Source of the DNA: an uncultured Eubacteriales bacterium
GTDB taxonomy: Bacteria > Bacillota > Clostridia > Christensenellales > Borkfalkiaceae
NCBI GenBank assembly: GCA_902766475.1
Contig: CACXDQ010000002.1
Span: 1-8,023 of the forward strand
Length of the DNA stretch: 8,023 bases
Direction: 5' to 3'
Within the stretch, counting starts at the first letter, position 1. Every line of letters begins with the position of its first letter. Shown piece by piece: positions 1-5,788 of the stretch. The translations under genes were made by a program, and so were the position numbers. The notes beneath the pieces were generated by a model, which was not told the DNA's origin, ran no database searches, and saw nothing but the letters and a program-made list of their open reading frames with translations.

Positions 1-1001
1 ATCTCGGTCGGGGCAAGCGAATAAGTTCCGCTCTCCTCTATTGCGAGAATGTCCTCGCCCTCGTCTATCCAGCCCATTTTTTGACGGATATACGAGAGGG
101 AAAGTTGCGGCGGCGACGTGTTGTCGGCTAAAAGGTCGTATTCTCCGACGGGCACGTCGCCGCCGTCGTAGCGGTACAAGTCGGGTGCGCCGATGACGTG
201 CATAAACTCGTGGCAGACGACCGAAGTCGAAACGTCTTTACCGTCGTAAAAGCCGGCATAGGGTGCGACGAGGTATTGAAATGGCGTTTTGCCGCCGAAA
301 GAAACTTCCGAAAAACTGCCCTCTTCATCGCCTATATAATAACCGTAAGACAGCCTTTCTATATCTCCGTAATAAAAATTGCTCGCATGCGGCCAAAAAA
401 TAGTTCCCCAAGCCGAGCCGTCGTCGCCGTCGAACGTAACGGGCGGCATGGGTATGAACGTTATCGAATCTATATATCCGTCGCCGTCGCCGTCTATTCC
501 GTCGGGCAGCTTATAGCCCGAAAGCGAATTTAAAATTTCCCTTATGAAAAGCTGCTCCCTCACGGCGTAATCTACGGAAATATTGCCCTCGCCGCTTAAA
601 ACCTCGTTGCCGCTATCATCGAAATATCTGTTGTCGTAGCCGTCCTCGTTTACTTTGCGGTATTCCTCTTTCGCATAACTGTATTTATACGCCGGCAAAA
701 AGTAGGTGTGGGGATATTTCAGCACGACGTGAGCGATGACCTCGGTATCGACGATAAGTTTTCCGTCGGAATTTTCGAGCGTGAAGCCTTTAAGCCCGTC
801 GCTCCCCTCGCCGAACGCCGTGCTTATCACTCCGTCCGAGCCTTCGACTATTCCGTCGCCGTCCGAAAAGCCGACCGTTATCGCAATGTTTTTTATTTTA
901 TATGCGTTTTCGCCGTCGTTTTCCATCGCCTGCGCCGTTACCGAAACTCCGCAAACGGCAAAGAAAACGAGCGCAATTATCGCCGCTATTTTATATCTCA
1001 T
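1..1001 (-). CDS. Secreted M6-like (immune inhibitor A type) zinc metallopeptidase, partial; C-terminus beyond left edge
   Basis: The reverse strand is open from ATG at 999-1001 to the window edge (333 codons, no stop). Residues 1-24 form a Sec signal peptide (basic MRYK start, hydrophobic core, then VTAQA), so the enzyme should be exported. Residues 170-178 read DGDGDGYID, fitting the calcium loop DxDxDGxxD. Residues 264-274 read HEFMHVIGAPD: H264 and H268 are zinc ligands, E265 the catalytic glutamate and D274 the likely third ligand of an HExxHxxGxxD site. The following LY, then VGEYDLLADN and the KMGWID segment, match the order in M6 peptidases (HExxHxxGxPDLYD, G-x-D-L-M, lGW). A TGA lies in frame five codons upstream, so no longer N-terminus is possible. 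No Shine-Dalgarno precedes the ATG. The role is presumably extracellular protein degradation; the substrate is unknown. Family assignment is by motif only. Confidence 0.87.
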   Translation of the reverse strand, partial: MRYKIAAIIALVFFAVCGVSVTAQAMENDGENAYKIKNIAITVGFSDGDGIVEGSDGVISTAFGEGSDGLKGFTLENSDGKLIVDTEVIAHVVLKYPHTYFLPAYKYSYAKEEYRKVNEDGYDNRYFDDSGNEVLSGEGNISVDYAVREQLFIREILNSLSGYKLPDGIDGDGDGYIDSITFIPMPPVTFDGDDGSAWGTIFWPHASNFYYGDIERLSYGYYIGDEEGSFSEVSFGGKTPFQYLVAPYAGFYDGKDVSTSVVCHEFMHVIGAPDLYRYDGGDVPVGEYDLLADNTSPPQLSLSYIRQKMGWIDEGEDILAIEESGTYSLAPTE

Positions 1002-1007
1002 ATATCT

Positions 1008-1017
1008 ATTATATCAT
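1008..1017 (-). promoter_or_regulatory. Extended -10 promoter of the M6-like peptidase, probably giving a leaderless mRNA
   Basis: On the minus strand the sequence TGATATAAT (TGnTATAAT) ends at position 1008, only six bases before the ATG at 1001. No convincing -35 lies 16-18 bp upstream (TAGGCT at the 17-bp position), which is usual for extended -10 promoters. Transcription would begin about at the start codon, consistent with the missing ribosome binding site. Confidence 0.5.
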
Positions 1018-1100
1018 ATAATGCGAAAAAAGCCTACTTTTTTTTACAAGGAAACGTTGTATATTTTCATTTAAAATTCATTTCAGCCTTTTACAATCAC

Positions 1101-1129
1101 TTTACATTTTATTTAAAATGACTTATAAT
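1101..1129 (+). promoter_or_regulatory. Sigma-A type promoter of the galactokinase gene
   Basis: TTTACA (1101-1106), 17-bp spacer, TATAAT (1124-1129). The -35 has one mismatch to consensus and the -10 is perfect. The transcript would start near 1136, leaving a leader of about 16 nt that contains GGAGG at 1140-1144, seven bases before the ATG. There is no room for a riboswitch or attenuator. Confidence 0.8.
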
Positions 1130-1151
1130 TGAAACTGACGGAGGCGAAATT

Positions 1152-2366
1152 ATGGATCTTTCGGATTTTTACGGAAAAGGATATGACAAGGCGGCGGCTG
1201 AAAAGCGCATTGACGACCTTGCGAAAAAATTCAAAAATGGCGAAAACACAATGCCCGAATATTTCTTCTCGTCCTCGGGAAGGGCGGAAATACTCGGCAA
1301 TCACACCGACCACAACCACGGTTTAGTGCTTGTGGCGGCTATATCGTGCGACATTCTCGCCGCCGTAAAAAAGACGGACAATAACGTTGCGAAGTTATAT
1401 TCCGAAGGGTATATGCCCATAACGGTAAACCTTGACGACCTCGAAAAAAAGCCGAGAGAAAACGGCACTTCCACTGCGCTCGTAAGGGGCGTTGCGGCGG
1501 CGATAAAGCAAAGAAACCTGTCTATAGGCGGTTTTACGGCATATATCACGAGCAACGTGTTTAAAGGTGCGGGCGTTTCGTCGTCGGCGGCGTTCGAGGT
1601 GCTTATAGCCGAGATATTCAATACACTGTATTTAGACGGCAAGCTTACGGCTGTGGATAAAGCCGTCATCTCCCAATATTCCGAAAATGTCTATTTCGGC
1701 AAGCCGTGCGGGCTTCTCGATCAATCCGGCATAGCGATAGGCTCGCTTTCAAAGCTCGATTTCTTAGTTCCGACCGAGCCGAAGATAGAAAAGCTCGGAA
1801 GCATAAGCGGCTACACGCTCGTTATAACAAACACGGGCGGCGACCATGCGCTGCTTACGCCCCACTATGCGGCGATACGTTCCGATATGGAAAGCGTTGC
1901 GGCGTTTTTTGGGAAAAAAGTTCTCCGAGAAGTCGGATATGATGAGTTTTATCGCTCTATAGACCAACTTATGAAGAAATTCGACGGAAGGGCAATACTG
2001 CGTGCGCTCCACTTTTACGAGGAAAACGAGAGGGTGGAACAAGCGGCGAAGGCGATAAGAGAGGGAGATTATAGTTCGCTCATCTCGGCGATAGAACGTT
2101 CGGGGTTATCGAGCCTCAACAAACTTCAAAACTGCTTTGTTCCGGCGGACTTAAAACAGCCCGTCGTACTCGGCATAGAACTTTCGAGAAGAATTATAAA
2201 AGACGGTGCGGTGAGGGTACACGGCGGCGGTTTTGCCGGCTCTATCCTTGCGGTCGTTGCGGACGGCGAAGCCGAAAGCTATATGCAAACGATGAAGAAG
2301 TGGTTCGGAGAAGAGAGCGTGTTTGCGGCGCATATAAGAAACGTCGGCACGTCGCAGATGGCGTAA
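1152..2366 (+). CDS. galK: Galactokinase-family GHMP sugar kinase
   Basis: The 404-residue product has the galactokinase architecture and size. Motif 1 is GRAEILGNHTDHNHG (43-57). The ATP-binding GHMP motif is KGAGVSSSAAFEV (138-150). PCGLLDQ (185-191) carries the expected catalytic aspartate D190. NTGGDHALLTPHYAAI (227-242) is typical of the clostridial branch. Motif 3 is VRVHGGGFAGSILAVV (354-369). The expected reaction is ATP plus galactose to galactose-1-phosphate, the first phosphorylation of the Leloir pathway, in the cytoplasm. The sugar-contacting Glu of the classical GEHTD box is Asn here (N50), so galactose specificity is inferred, and another hexose or derivative is possible. ATG at 1152 is supported by GGAGG seven bases upstream and by the promoter. 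No galT, galE or transporter is adjacent: a divergent peptidase lies upstream and a terminator plus spoIIE downstream. Confidence 0.88.
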   Translation: MDLSDFYGKGYDKAAAEKRIDDLAKKFKNGENTMPEYFFSSSGRAEILGNHTDHNHGLVLVAAISCDILAAVKKTDNNVAKLYSEGYMPITVNLDDLEKKPRENGTSTALVRGVAAAIKQRNLSIGGFTAYITSNVFKGAGVSSSAAFEVLIAEIFNTLYLDGKLTAVDKAVISQYSENVYFGKPCGLLDQSGIAIGSLSKLDFLVPTEPKIEKLGSISGYTLVITNTGGDHALLTPHYAAIRSDMESVAAFFGKKVLREVGYDEFYRSIDQLMKKFDGRAILRALHFYEENERVEQAAKAIREGDYSSLISAIERSGLSSLNKLQNCFVPADLKQPVVLGIELSRRIIKDGAVRVHGGGFAGSILAVVADGEAESYMQTMKKWFGEESVFAAHIRNVGTSQMA

Positions 2367-2385
2367 CGGGGCGCAACTTTTCCCG

Positions 2386-2397
2386 TTTTCGTCAAAA
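2386..2397 (-). promoter_or_regulatory. Possible Spo0A-box-like site upstream of spoIIE
   Basis: Read on the minus strand, the site is TTTTGACGAAAA, one mismatch from the B. subtilis 0A box core TGTCGAA within T/A-rich flanks. It lies 113 bases before the spoIIE start. Known spoIIE promoters are activated by phosphorylated Spo0A, which makes the position plausible, but a single degenerate match is weak evidence. Confidence 0.25.
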
Positions 2398-2436
2398 TAT
2401 GTCTTTTTAAGACTTAACTTTTAAAAATATTCACTT

Positions 2437-2482
2437 AAAAATCCTCTAATATGGTGTAGACCGTCAGAGGATTTTTATTTTT
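2437..2482 (+). terminator. Intrinsic terminator after galK
   Basis: An 11-bp stem, AAAAATCCTCT (2437-2447) with AGAGGATTTTT (2466-2476), has an 18-nt loop and is followed by ATTTTT. It lies 70 bases after the galK stop and 28 bases before the spoIIE start, so it should uncouple the two genes. The long loop and A/U-rich stem base make it weaker than the other two terminators in the window, so some read-through into spoIIE is possible. Confidence 0.72.
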
Positions 2483-2509
2483 GCTTTTTGACGGCAAAAG
2501 GGGATAGCC

Positions 2510-4768
2510 GTGAAAAAAATATTTACCTTAAAATCTCTTGTCCTATCGTTTTTATCTCTTGCGTCGAGCCTTTTTCTCACTTACGTTTCAAACGACTTTC
2601 CGCCGCTTTCCTTAGCCCTTCTCGCCGCAAATCTCTACGTTGGTTACTCGCCGATAATCGCACTATTGACCTACTTATTGCCTTTTTTGCTGTCGTTTAA
2701 TATCGCTATAATCTTGTCGGCGGCGCTCGGCGGTGCGGTCGTATTTGCGGCGTTTATGATATGTAAAAGGTTTAAGCGAAAGCCCAAGGCGGACCTTCTA
2801 CTTTACCTCGCCGTATCTCTTCTCCCCTACATATTTTTATATAAATCGCCAAACTACGTTTTAAGGCTTATAATAGCGGCGGCTACCGTGCCTTTATCGT
2901 ACATATTCATCTCGGCGGTGAGGGCGTGGACGATAAAGGGGCTTAAATACCGCCTGTCAAGCGACGAACTCGTTTCGGCGGCTGTTTTATACGCTCTCAT
3001 AATGGTCGGGTGCGCAAACGTATTCGGCGCAACCGTCGTGAAGTTGTTCGGGGTTTTCGTCATTCTCTTTTTCTCGGCGGTTGCGCCGTTCGGGTACGGG
3101 CTTTATTCGTCTGCGGTTGTAGCTATTCCGCTTTGTATATACTCTAGCTCGTTCACTCCCCTCGCCGTATTCGCAATTCTCGCCCTCGTCTGTTCGGTGT
3201 TTATAAGCTATTCAAAGCTCCTCTCCGGCGTGGCGGTCATGGGTGCGGAAATGCTCCTCTTTTACTTTACGAACGCCTACGATAAAATGGGCGTCGCCTC
3301 GTCCGTCGCCGTCATTCTTCCCGTCGCCGTGTTTCTGTTTATCCCGAAATCATTCACGGCTAAACTTAACGATACGCTTAAACTCTATCGATCGCCAAAC
3401 CTCGGCAGAGCGGCTATAAATCGGACGAGAAGAGATCTGTCCGGAAAACTATATGAAACGGCGGCTGTAATGGACGAAATGAAAGCCGCTCTTAAAGTTT
3501 TGCGGAGCGTTACCGTAAGCGAAGAAAGCGTTAAAAGTGAAGCTATAAGTCGATTAACCGACTTTTGCTGTGAAAATTGCAAGCATAAAAGAAAATGTGC
3601 GGCAAAAGATGAGCTTAAAGTAGGCGTAGCCGAACGGCTCATTTCGCTCGGCATGGCAAAGGGCAAGATAAACCTTGTAGATCTCCCGAAAGCCTTTTCC
3701 GATGACTGCTCATCTCCCGAAGAATTTACGGCGGCGCTCAATAAACTTATCGAAAAATACAAGACCAAAATCGCCGAAGCCTCGTCGATGGACGCAGGGC
3801 GGGATCTTATCTTAATGCAGACCGAGGGCCTCACAGAAGTAATTAAGAGCTTGGCGGCGAAGATGAGCCGCACGTTAGAGGTAAACTCACCGCTTGAAAA
3901 GCAAGTTTACGACAACCTCATAAAGTGCGGAATTTATGCCTCGGAAGTTATGGCGTTAGGCTCGCAAGGCGAAGAGGAGATAGACCTCGTAGTTCCGCAA
4001 AATGCGACGGACAAGCCGTATTTTATGAAAGCGATAGAGGAAAAACTCGGCTATAACGCCGTCATTACGGCGAGAACTAACCTATCCGCAAAGCTATCCG
4101 CCATCTCCGTCGGGCGTGCGCCACGTTTCGACGCCGCTTTCGGCGTTGCGGCGGAAGTAAAGCACGGCGAAAAATCGAGCGGCGACACTCATTCCGTTAC
4201 AAACATATCCGAGGGCAAATTTCTCGTTGCGCTCAGCGACGGAATGGGCAGCGGCACGACCGCTCATTCCACCTCTTCTACCGCAATTTCGCTTATCGAA
4301 ACATTTTATAAAGCCGGACTTTCGTCCAAAACCGTTTTAAGCACGGTAAATAAGATACTCGCCTTTAATAAAGACGACAACTTCACGGCGATAGACGTCG
4401 GCATAATAGACCTCTTCGACGGGCATGCGGACTTTATCAAGATCGGAACGCCTTACTCGTTTATACTCACAAAAGAGAGCGTAAAGGTTATAGAGGGCAA
4501 TTCTCTGCCCCTCGGTATCCTCGACGAAATGCGCCCCACGACTTTCAAAGCGGCGCTTAACGACGGGGATATGATAGTGTTTTTGAGCGACGGAATATCC
4601 GATTCTTTCGGCTCGACAACGGATATGCTCGACTTTTTATCCGCCGAGCGAGCGACAAACCCCAAAACGCTTGCCGACCACATACTCGAAAAGGCGCTCA
4701 TTTTAAACGGCGGAATAGCCAAAGACGACATGACGGTATTTTGCGTCCGCTTGTTTTCAAGGAGATAA
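2510..4768 (+). CDS. spoIIE: Stage II sporulation protein E, membrane PP2C-type serine phosphatase
   Basis: The 752-residue protein has the SpoIIE layout (B. subtilis SpoIIE is about 827 residues). Residues 1-280 are a run of hydrophobic segments, about ten membrane helices. A soluble central region (about 285-535) holds a cysteine cluster at 353-363 (CCENCKHKRKC), matching the conserved Cys motif of the family. A C-terminal PP2C domain follows, with metal-binding motifs SGDT (557-560), LSDGMGSG (575-582), AIDVGIIDL (627-635), FLSDGISDSF (691-700) and DDMTVF (739-744). In known systems SpoIIE sits at the polar septum, dephosphorylates the anti-anti-sigma factor SpoIIAA and so releases sigma-F in the forespore; it also interacts with FtsZ. 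The GTG start at 2510 is chosen because AAAAGGGG lies six bases upstream and the MKKIF start leads directly into the first membrane segment. It is monocistronic: terminators lie on both sides, and the tilS/hpt/ftsH neighbours common in Bacilli are absent. Confidence 0.96.
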   Translation: MKKIFTLKSLVLSFLSLASSLFLTYVSNDFPPLSLALLAANLYVGYSPIIALLTYLLPFLLSFNIAIILSAALGGAVVFAAFMICKRFKRKPKADLLLYLAVSLLPYIFLYKSPNYVLRLIIAAATVPLSYIFISAVRAWTIKGLKYRLSSDELVSAAVLYALIMVGCANVFGATVVKLFGVFVILFFSAVAPFGYGLYSSAVVAIPLCIYSSSFTPLAVFAILALVCSVFISYSKLLSGVAVMGAEMLLFYFTNAYDKMGVASSVAVILPVAVFLFIPKSFTAKLNDTLKLYRSPNLGRAAINRTRRDLSGKLYETAAVMDEMKAALKVLRSVTVSEESVKSEAISRLTDFCCENCKHKRKCAAKDELKVGVAERLISLGMAKGKINLVDLPKAFSDDCSSPEEFTAALNKLIEKYKTKIAEASSMDAGRDLILMQTEGLTEVIKSLAAKMSRTLEVNSPLEKQVYDNLIKCGIYASEVMALGSQGEEEIDLVVPQNATDKPYFMKAIEEKLGYNAVITARTNLSAKLSAISVGRAPRFDAAFGVAAEVKHGEKSSGDTHSVTNISEGKFLVALSDGMGSGTTAHSTSSTAISLIETFYKAGLSSKTVLSTVNKILAFNKDDNFTAIDVGIIDLFDGHADFIKIGTPYSFILTKESVKVIEGNSLPLGILDEMRPTTFKAALNDGDMIVFLSDGISDSFGSTTDMLDFLSAERATNPKTLADHILEKALILNGGIAKDDMTVFCVRLFSRR

Positions 4769-4779
4769 TAGTAACATAA

Positions 4780-4821
4780 AAAACAGCCGAAAGGGGCAAT
4801 ATTGCCCCTTTCGGCTGTTTT
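4780..4821. terminator. Bidirectional terminator between spoIIE and the convergent membrane-protein gene
   Basis: This is a perfect 42-bp palindrome with no central spacer: AAAACAGCCGAAAGGGG then CAAT, mirrored from 4801. As RNA it forms a G+C-rich stem with an A tract on one side and a U tract on the other, so it can terminate both spoIIE (stop at 4768) and the minus-strand gene (stop at 4836). Confidence 0.93.
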
Positions 4822-4835
4822 ATGATAAATAATTA

Positions 4836-5288
4836 TTAATCTATGTTGTCAAAAATTAATATCAATACTGCTGCAACAATTGCGGCTATCGGTAAAGCCC
4901 AAATAAGAAAAGACCAATGAGCCCAATACATTAATGCAAATATCCCGAATGCAAGCACAGCTCCACCAACTTGAGTAGCGAAAATTGCGGGTCCCTCTTC
5001 TTTTTCAAAAAGAGTACCGGCAATAAGAAAGATTTCTGTTTTTGACTCAAACAAATCAGACTCCGACATAACATACCTTATATATATCGGAGTAGATTCA
5101 AAATAGAACATAATTGCCGTCGTAAGACAATTACTTAAATAATCACCATTATTAAAAAATAGCATATATATAAAATTTATAATTGCCGGCAGAATTACCA
5201 GTATAGCACATACAATTTTATGCGCTCGCCCAAAAAGCGGATAAAAAACCACAAAAGCAATTCCAAGTATAAGCCATAATACCCACAT
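4836..5288 (-). CDS. Small multi-pass membrane protein of unknown function, controlled with the divergent XRE regulator
   Basis: I do not recognise this family. The 150-residue product has about four hydrophobic segments: 2-19, 25-45, 101-121 and 126-146. Between the two pairs lies a polar stretch (about 46-100) with an acidic core (SESDLFESKTEIF at 75-87, LFEKEEGP at 93-100). The C-terminus is DNID. ATG at 5286-5288 is preferred over the in-frame TTG at 5294 because AAGGAGA (5295-5301) sits at ideal distance from the ATG and would overlap too closely with the TTG. The gene has its own consensus promoter with an operator-like palindrome inside it, and diverges from an XRE repressor gene. The pairing suggests an accessory function, for example stress response, immunity or transport, but nothing in the sequence decides between these. 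Base composition is much more A+T-rich than spoIIE or the lipoprotein gene. Confidence 0.85.
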   Translation of the reverse strand: MWVLWLILGIAFVVFYPLFGRAHKIVCAILVILPAIINFIYMLFFNNGDYLSNCLTTAIMFYFESTPIYIRYVMSESDLFESKTEIFLIAGTLFEKEEGPAIFATQVGGAVLAFGIFALMYWAHWSFLIWALPIAAIVAAVLILIFDNID

Positions 5289-5327
5289 AAGCAATCTCCT
5301 TCTTTTGCAATATTACTATCTACTGAT

Positions 5328-5356
5328 ATTGTAACTCATTTGAGTTTATTTGTCAA
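5328..5356 (-). promoter_or_regulatory. Consensus promoter of the small membrane-protein gene
   Basis: On the minus strand: TTGACA (5356-5351), a 17-bp spacer and TACAAT (5333-5328). The -35 is perfect and the -10 has five of six bases. It lies 40 bases upstream of the ATG at 5288. This is the strongest-looking promoter in the window, and the repressor operator sits within its spacer. Confidence 0.87.
5333..5346. promoter_or_regulatory. Operator O1, inverted repeat AACTCA-TT-TGAGTT
   Basis: Six-base arms match perfectly around a TT spacer. The site fills the -35/-10 spacer of the membrane-protein promoter and overlaps the first base of its -10. A protein bound here would block RNA polymerase. 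The adjacent XRE-family gene is the obvious candidate binder, because a second copy lies in that gene's own promoter. Confidence 0.78.
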
Positions 5357-5376
5357 GCGTTTTGGGTTATGTTTTT

Positions 5377-5390
5377 AACTCAATTTAGTT
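5377..5390. promoter_or_regulatory. Operator O2, inverted repeat AACTCA-AT-TTAGTT
   Basis: Same arms as O1 with one mismatch (C opposite T). It overlaps the first base of the regulator's -10 box, exactly as O1 does on the other strand. Centre-to-centre distance from O1 is 44 bp. Its poorer symmetry suggests lower affinity than O1. Confidence 0.66.
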
Positions 5391-5395
5391 ATAAT
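5390..5395 (+). promoter_or_regulatory. -10 box of the XRE regulator promoter
   Basis: TATAAT at 5390-5395 lies 26 bases before the ATG at 5422. The 17-bp-spaced -35 position (5367-5372) reads TTATGT, a poor match, so basal expression is probably lower than for the divergent gene. Confidence 0.6.
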
Positions 5396-5421
5396 ATAAA
5401 AAAGAAAGGAGAATAAATTTT

Positions 5422-5709
5422 ATGGAAGTTTTGGAAAAAATCGACAAACTCAGGATAGAAAGAGGTTGGTCGATAAATTATCTCGCAATGGAAAGCGGAC
5501 TGACACAATCAACTCTCAACAATTTATACTCAAGAAAAACAGAGCCGAAAATATCTACTTTAAGAGCTATTTGCGGAGCTTTCGGGCTTACCTTATCTGA
5601 ATTTTTCAGAGAAGAGGGAGATAATACCGACGAAATAGCAAACAAGATCTCCACCCTTTCAAAAGAGAGCAAGGAAGCGATATTACAACTTTTAAAAGTG
5701 CTGAAATGA
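5422..5709 (+). CDS. XRE/Cro-type helix-turn-helix transcriptional regulator
   Basis: The 95-residue product is a single-domain HTH protein of the lambda repressor-like (HTH_3/XRE) fold. Helix 2 is about residues 17-24 (SINYLAME), the turn is SGLT and the recognition helix is about 28-37 (TQSTLNNLYS). RKTEPKISTLRAICGAFGLTLSEFF (38-62) is the standard continuation of the family. Residues 70-95 are helical and leucine-rich and may mediate dimerisation. No sensor, peptidase or metal-binding domain is visible. The start is fixed by AAAGGAGA (5405-5412). The protein probably represses itself and the divergent membrane-protein gene through the AACTCA/TGAGTT sites; this is inferred from their placement. 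Codon and base use are A+T-rich like its partner gene. Confidence 0.92.
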   Translation: MEVLEKIDKLRIERGWSINYLAMESGLTQSTLNNLYSRKTEPKISTLRAICGAFGLTLSEFFREEGDNTDEIANKISTLSKESKEAILQLLKVLK

Positions 5710-5721
5710 TAACTCATTTGA
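5710..5721. promoter_or_regulatory. Partial third operator-like copy (O3) after the regulator stop codon
   Basis: Twelve bases, TAACTCATTTGA, are identical to O1 including its flanking T, and begin directly after the TGA stop (5707-5709). The right arm then diverges (CAT instead of GTT). It could be an auxiliary binding site or a remnant of a duplication. No promoter can be assigned to it. Confidence 0.42.
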
Positions 5722-5741
5722 CATAATCAAGAAACATAAAA

Positions 5742-5778
5742 GCGCCGCATCTCGGTAAAGAGATGCGGCGCAATTTTT
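5742..5778. terminator. Bidirectional terminator between the regulator and the convergent lipoprotein gene
   Basis: A 12-bp perfect stem, GCGCCGCATCTC (5742-5753) with GAGATGCGGCGC (5760-5771), has a GGTAAA loop and is followed by AATTTTTT. On the reverse strand the hairpin is followed by TTTTATG, so it can also stop the lipoprotein transcript (stop codon at 5789-5791). Confidence 0.92.
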
Positions 5779-5788
5779 TGCCTTTTTA

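Noticed and set aside
419..495. Repeated GTCGCCGTC-like triplets resembling a short tandem repeat
   Set aside because: On the coding (minus) strand they encode the DGDD and DGDGDGYID segments of the peptidase, so codon choice for Asp/Gly explains them.
1025..1042. AAAAAAG-CCTA-CTTTTTT hairpin in the divergent intergenic region
   Set aside because: Its stem is nearly all A-T, and it lies between divergent starts where no terminator is needed. It is likely chance in A/T-rich DNA.
198..1121. Plus-strand open frames across the peptidase gene (198-533, 708-1121, 736-1074)
   Set aside because: They lie antisense to a continuous minus frame with signal peptide and HExxH motif, lack ribosome binding sites and give unstructured Arg/Ser/Val-rich products.
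3385..3873. 162-codon minus-strand frame inside spoIIE
   Set aside because: It is antisense to the conserved SpoIIE reading frame, with a Ser/Leu-rich product and no ribosome binding site.
5289..5294. TTG start two codons upstream of the membrane-protein ATG
   Set aside because: The AAGGAGA site directly abuts the TTG, leaving no spacing, while the ATG at 5288 is ideally spaced.
5718..5723. TTGACA after the regulator, resembling a -35 box
   Set aside because: No -10 lies at 16-18 bp; that position is inside the terminator stem and no gene follows on the plus strand.
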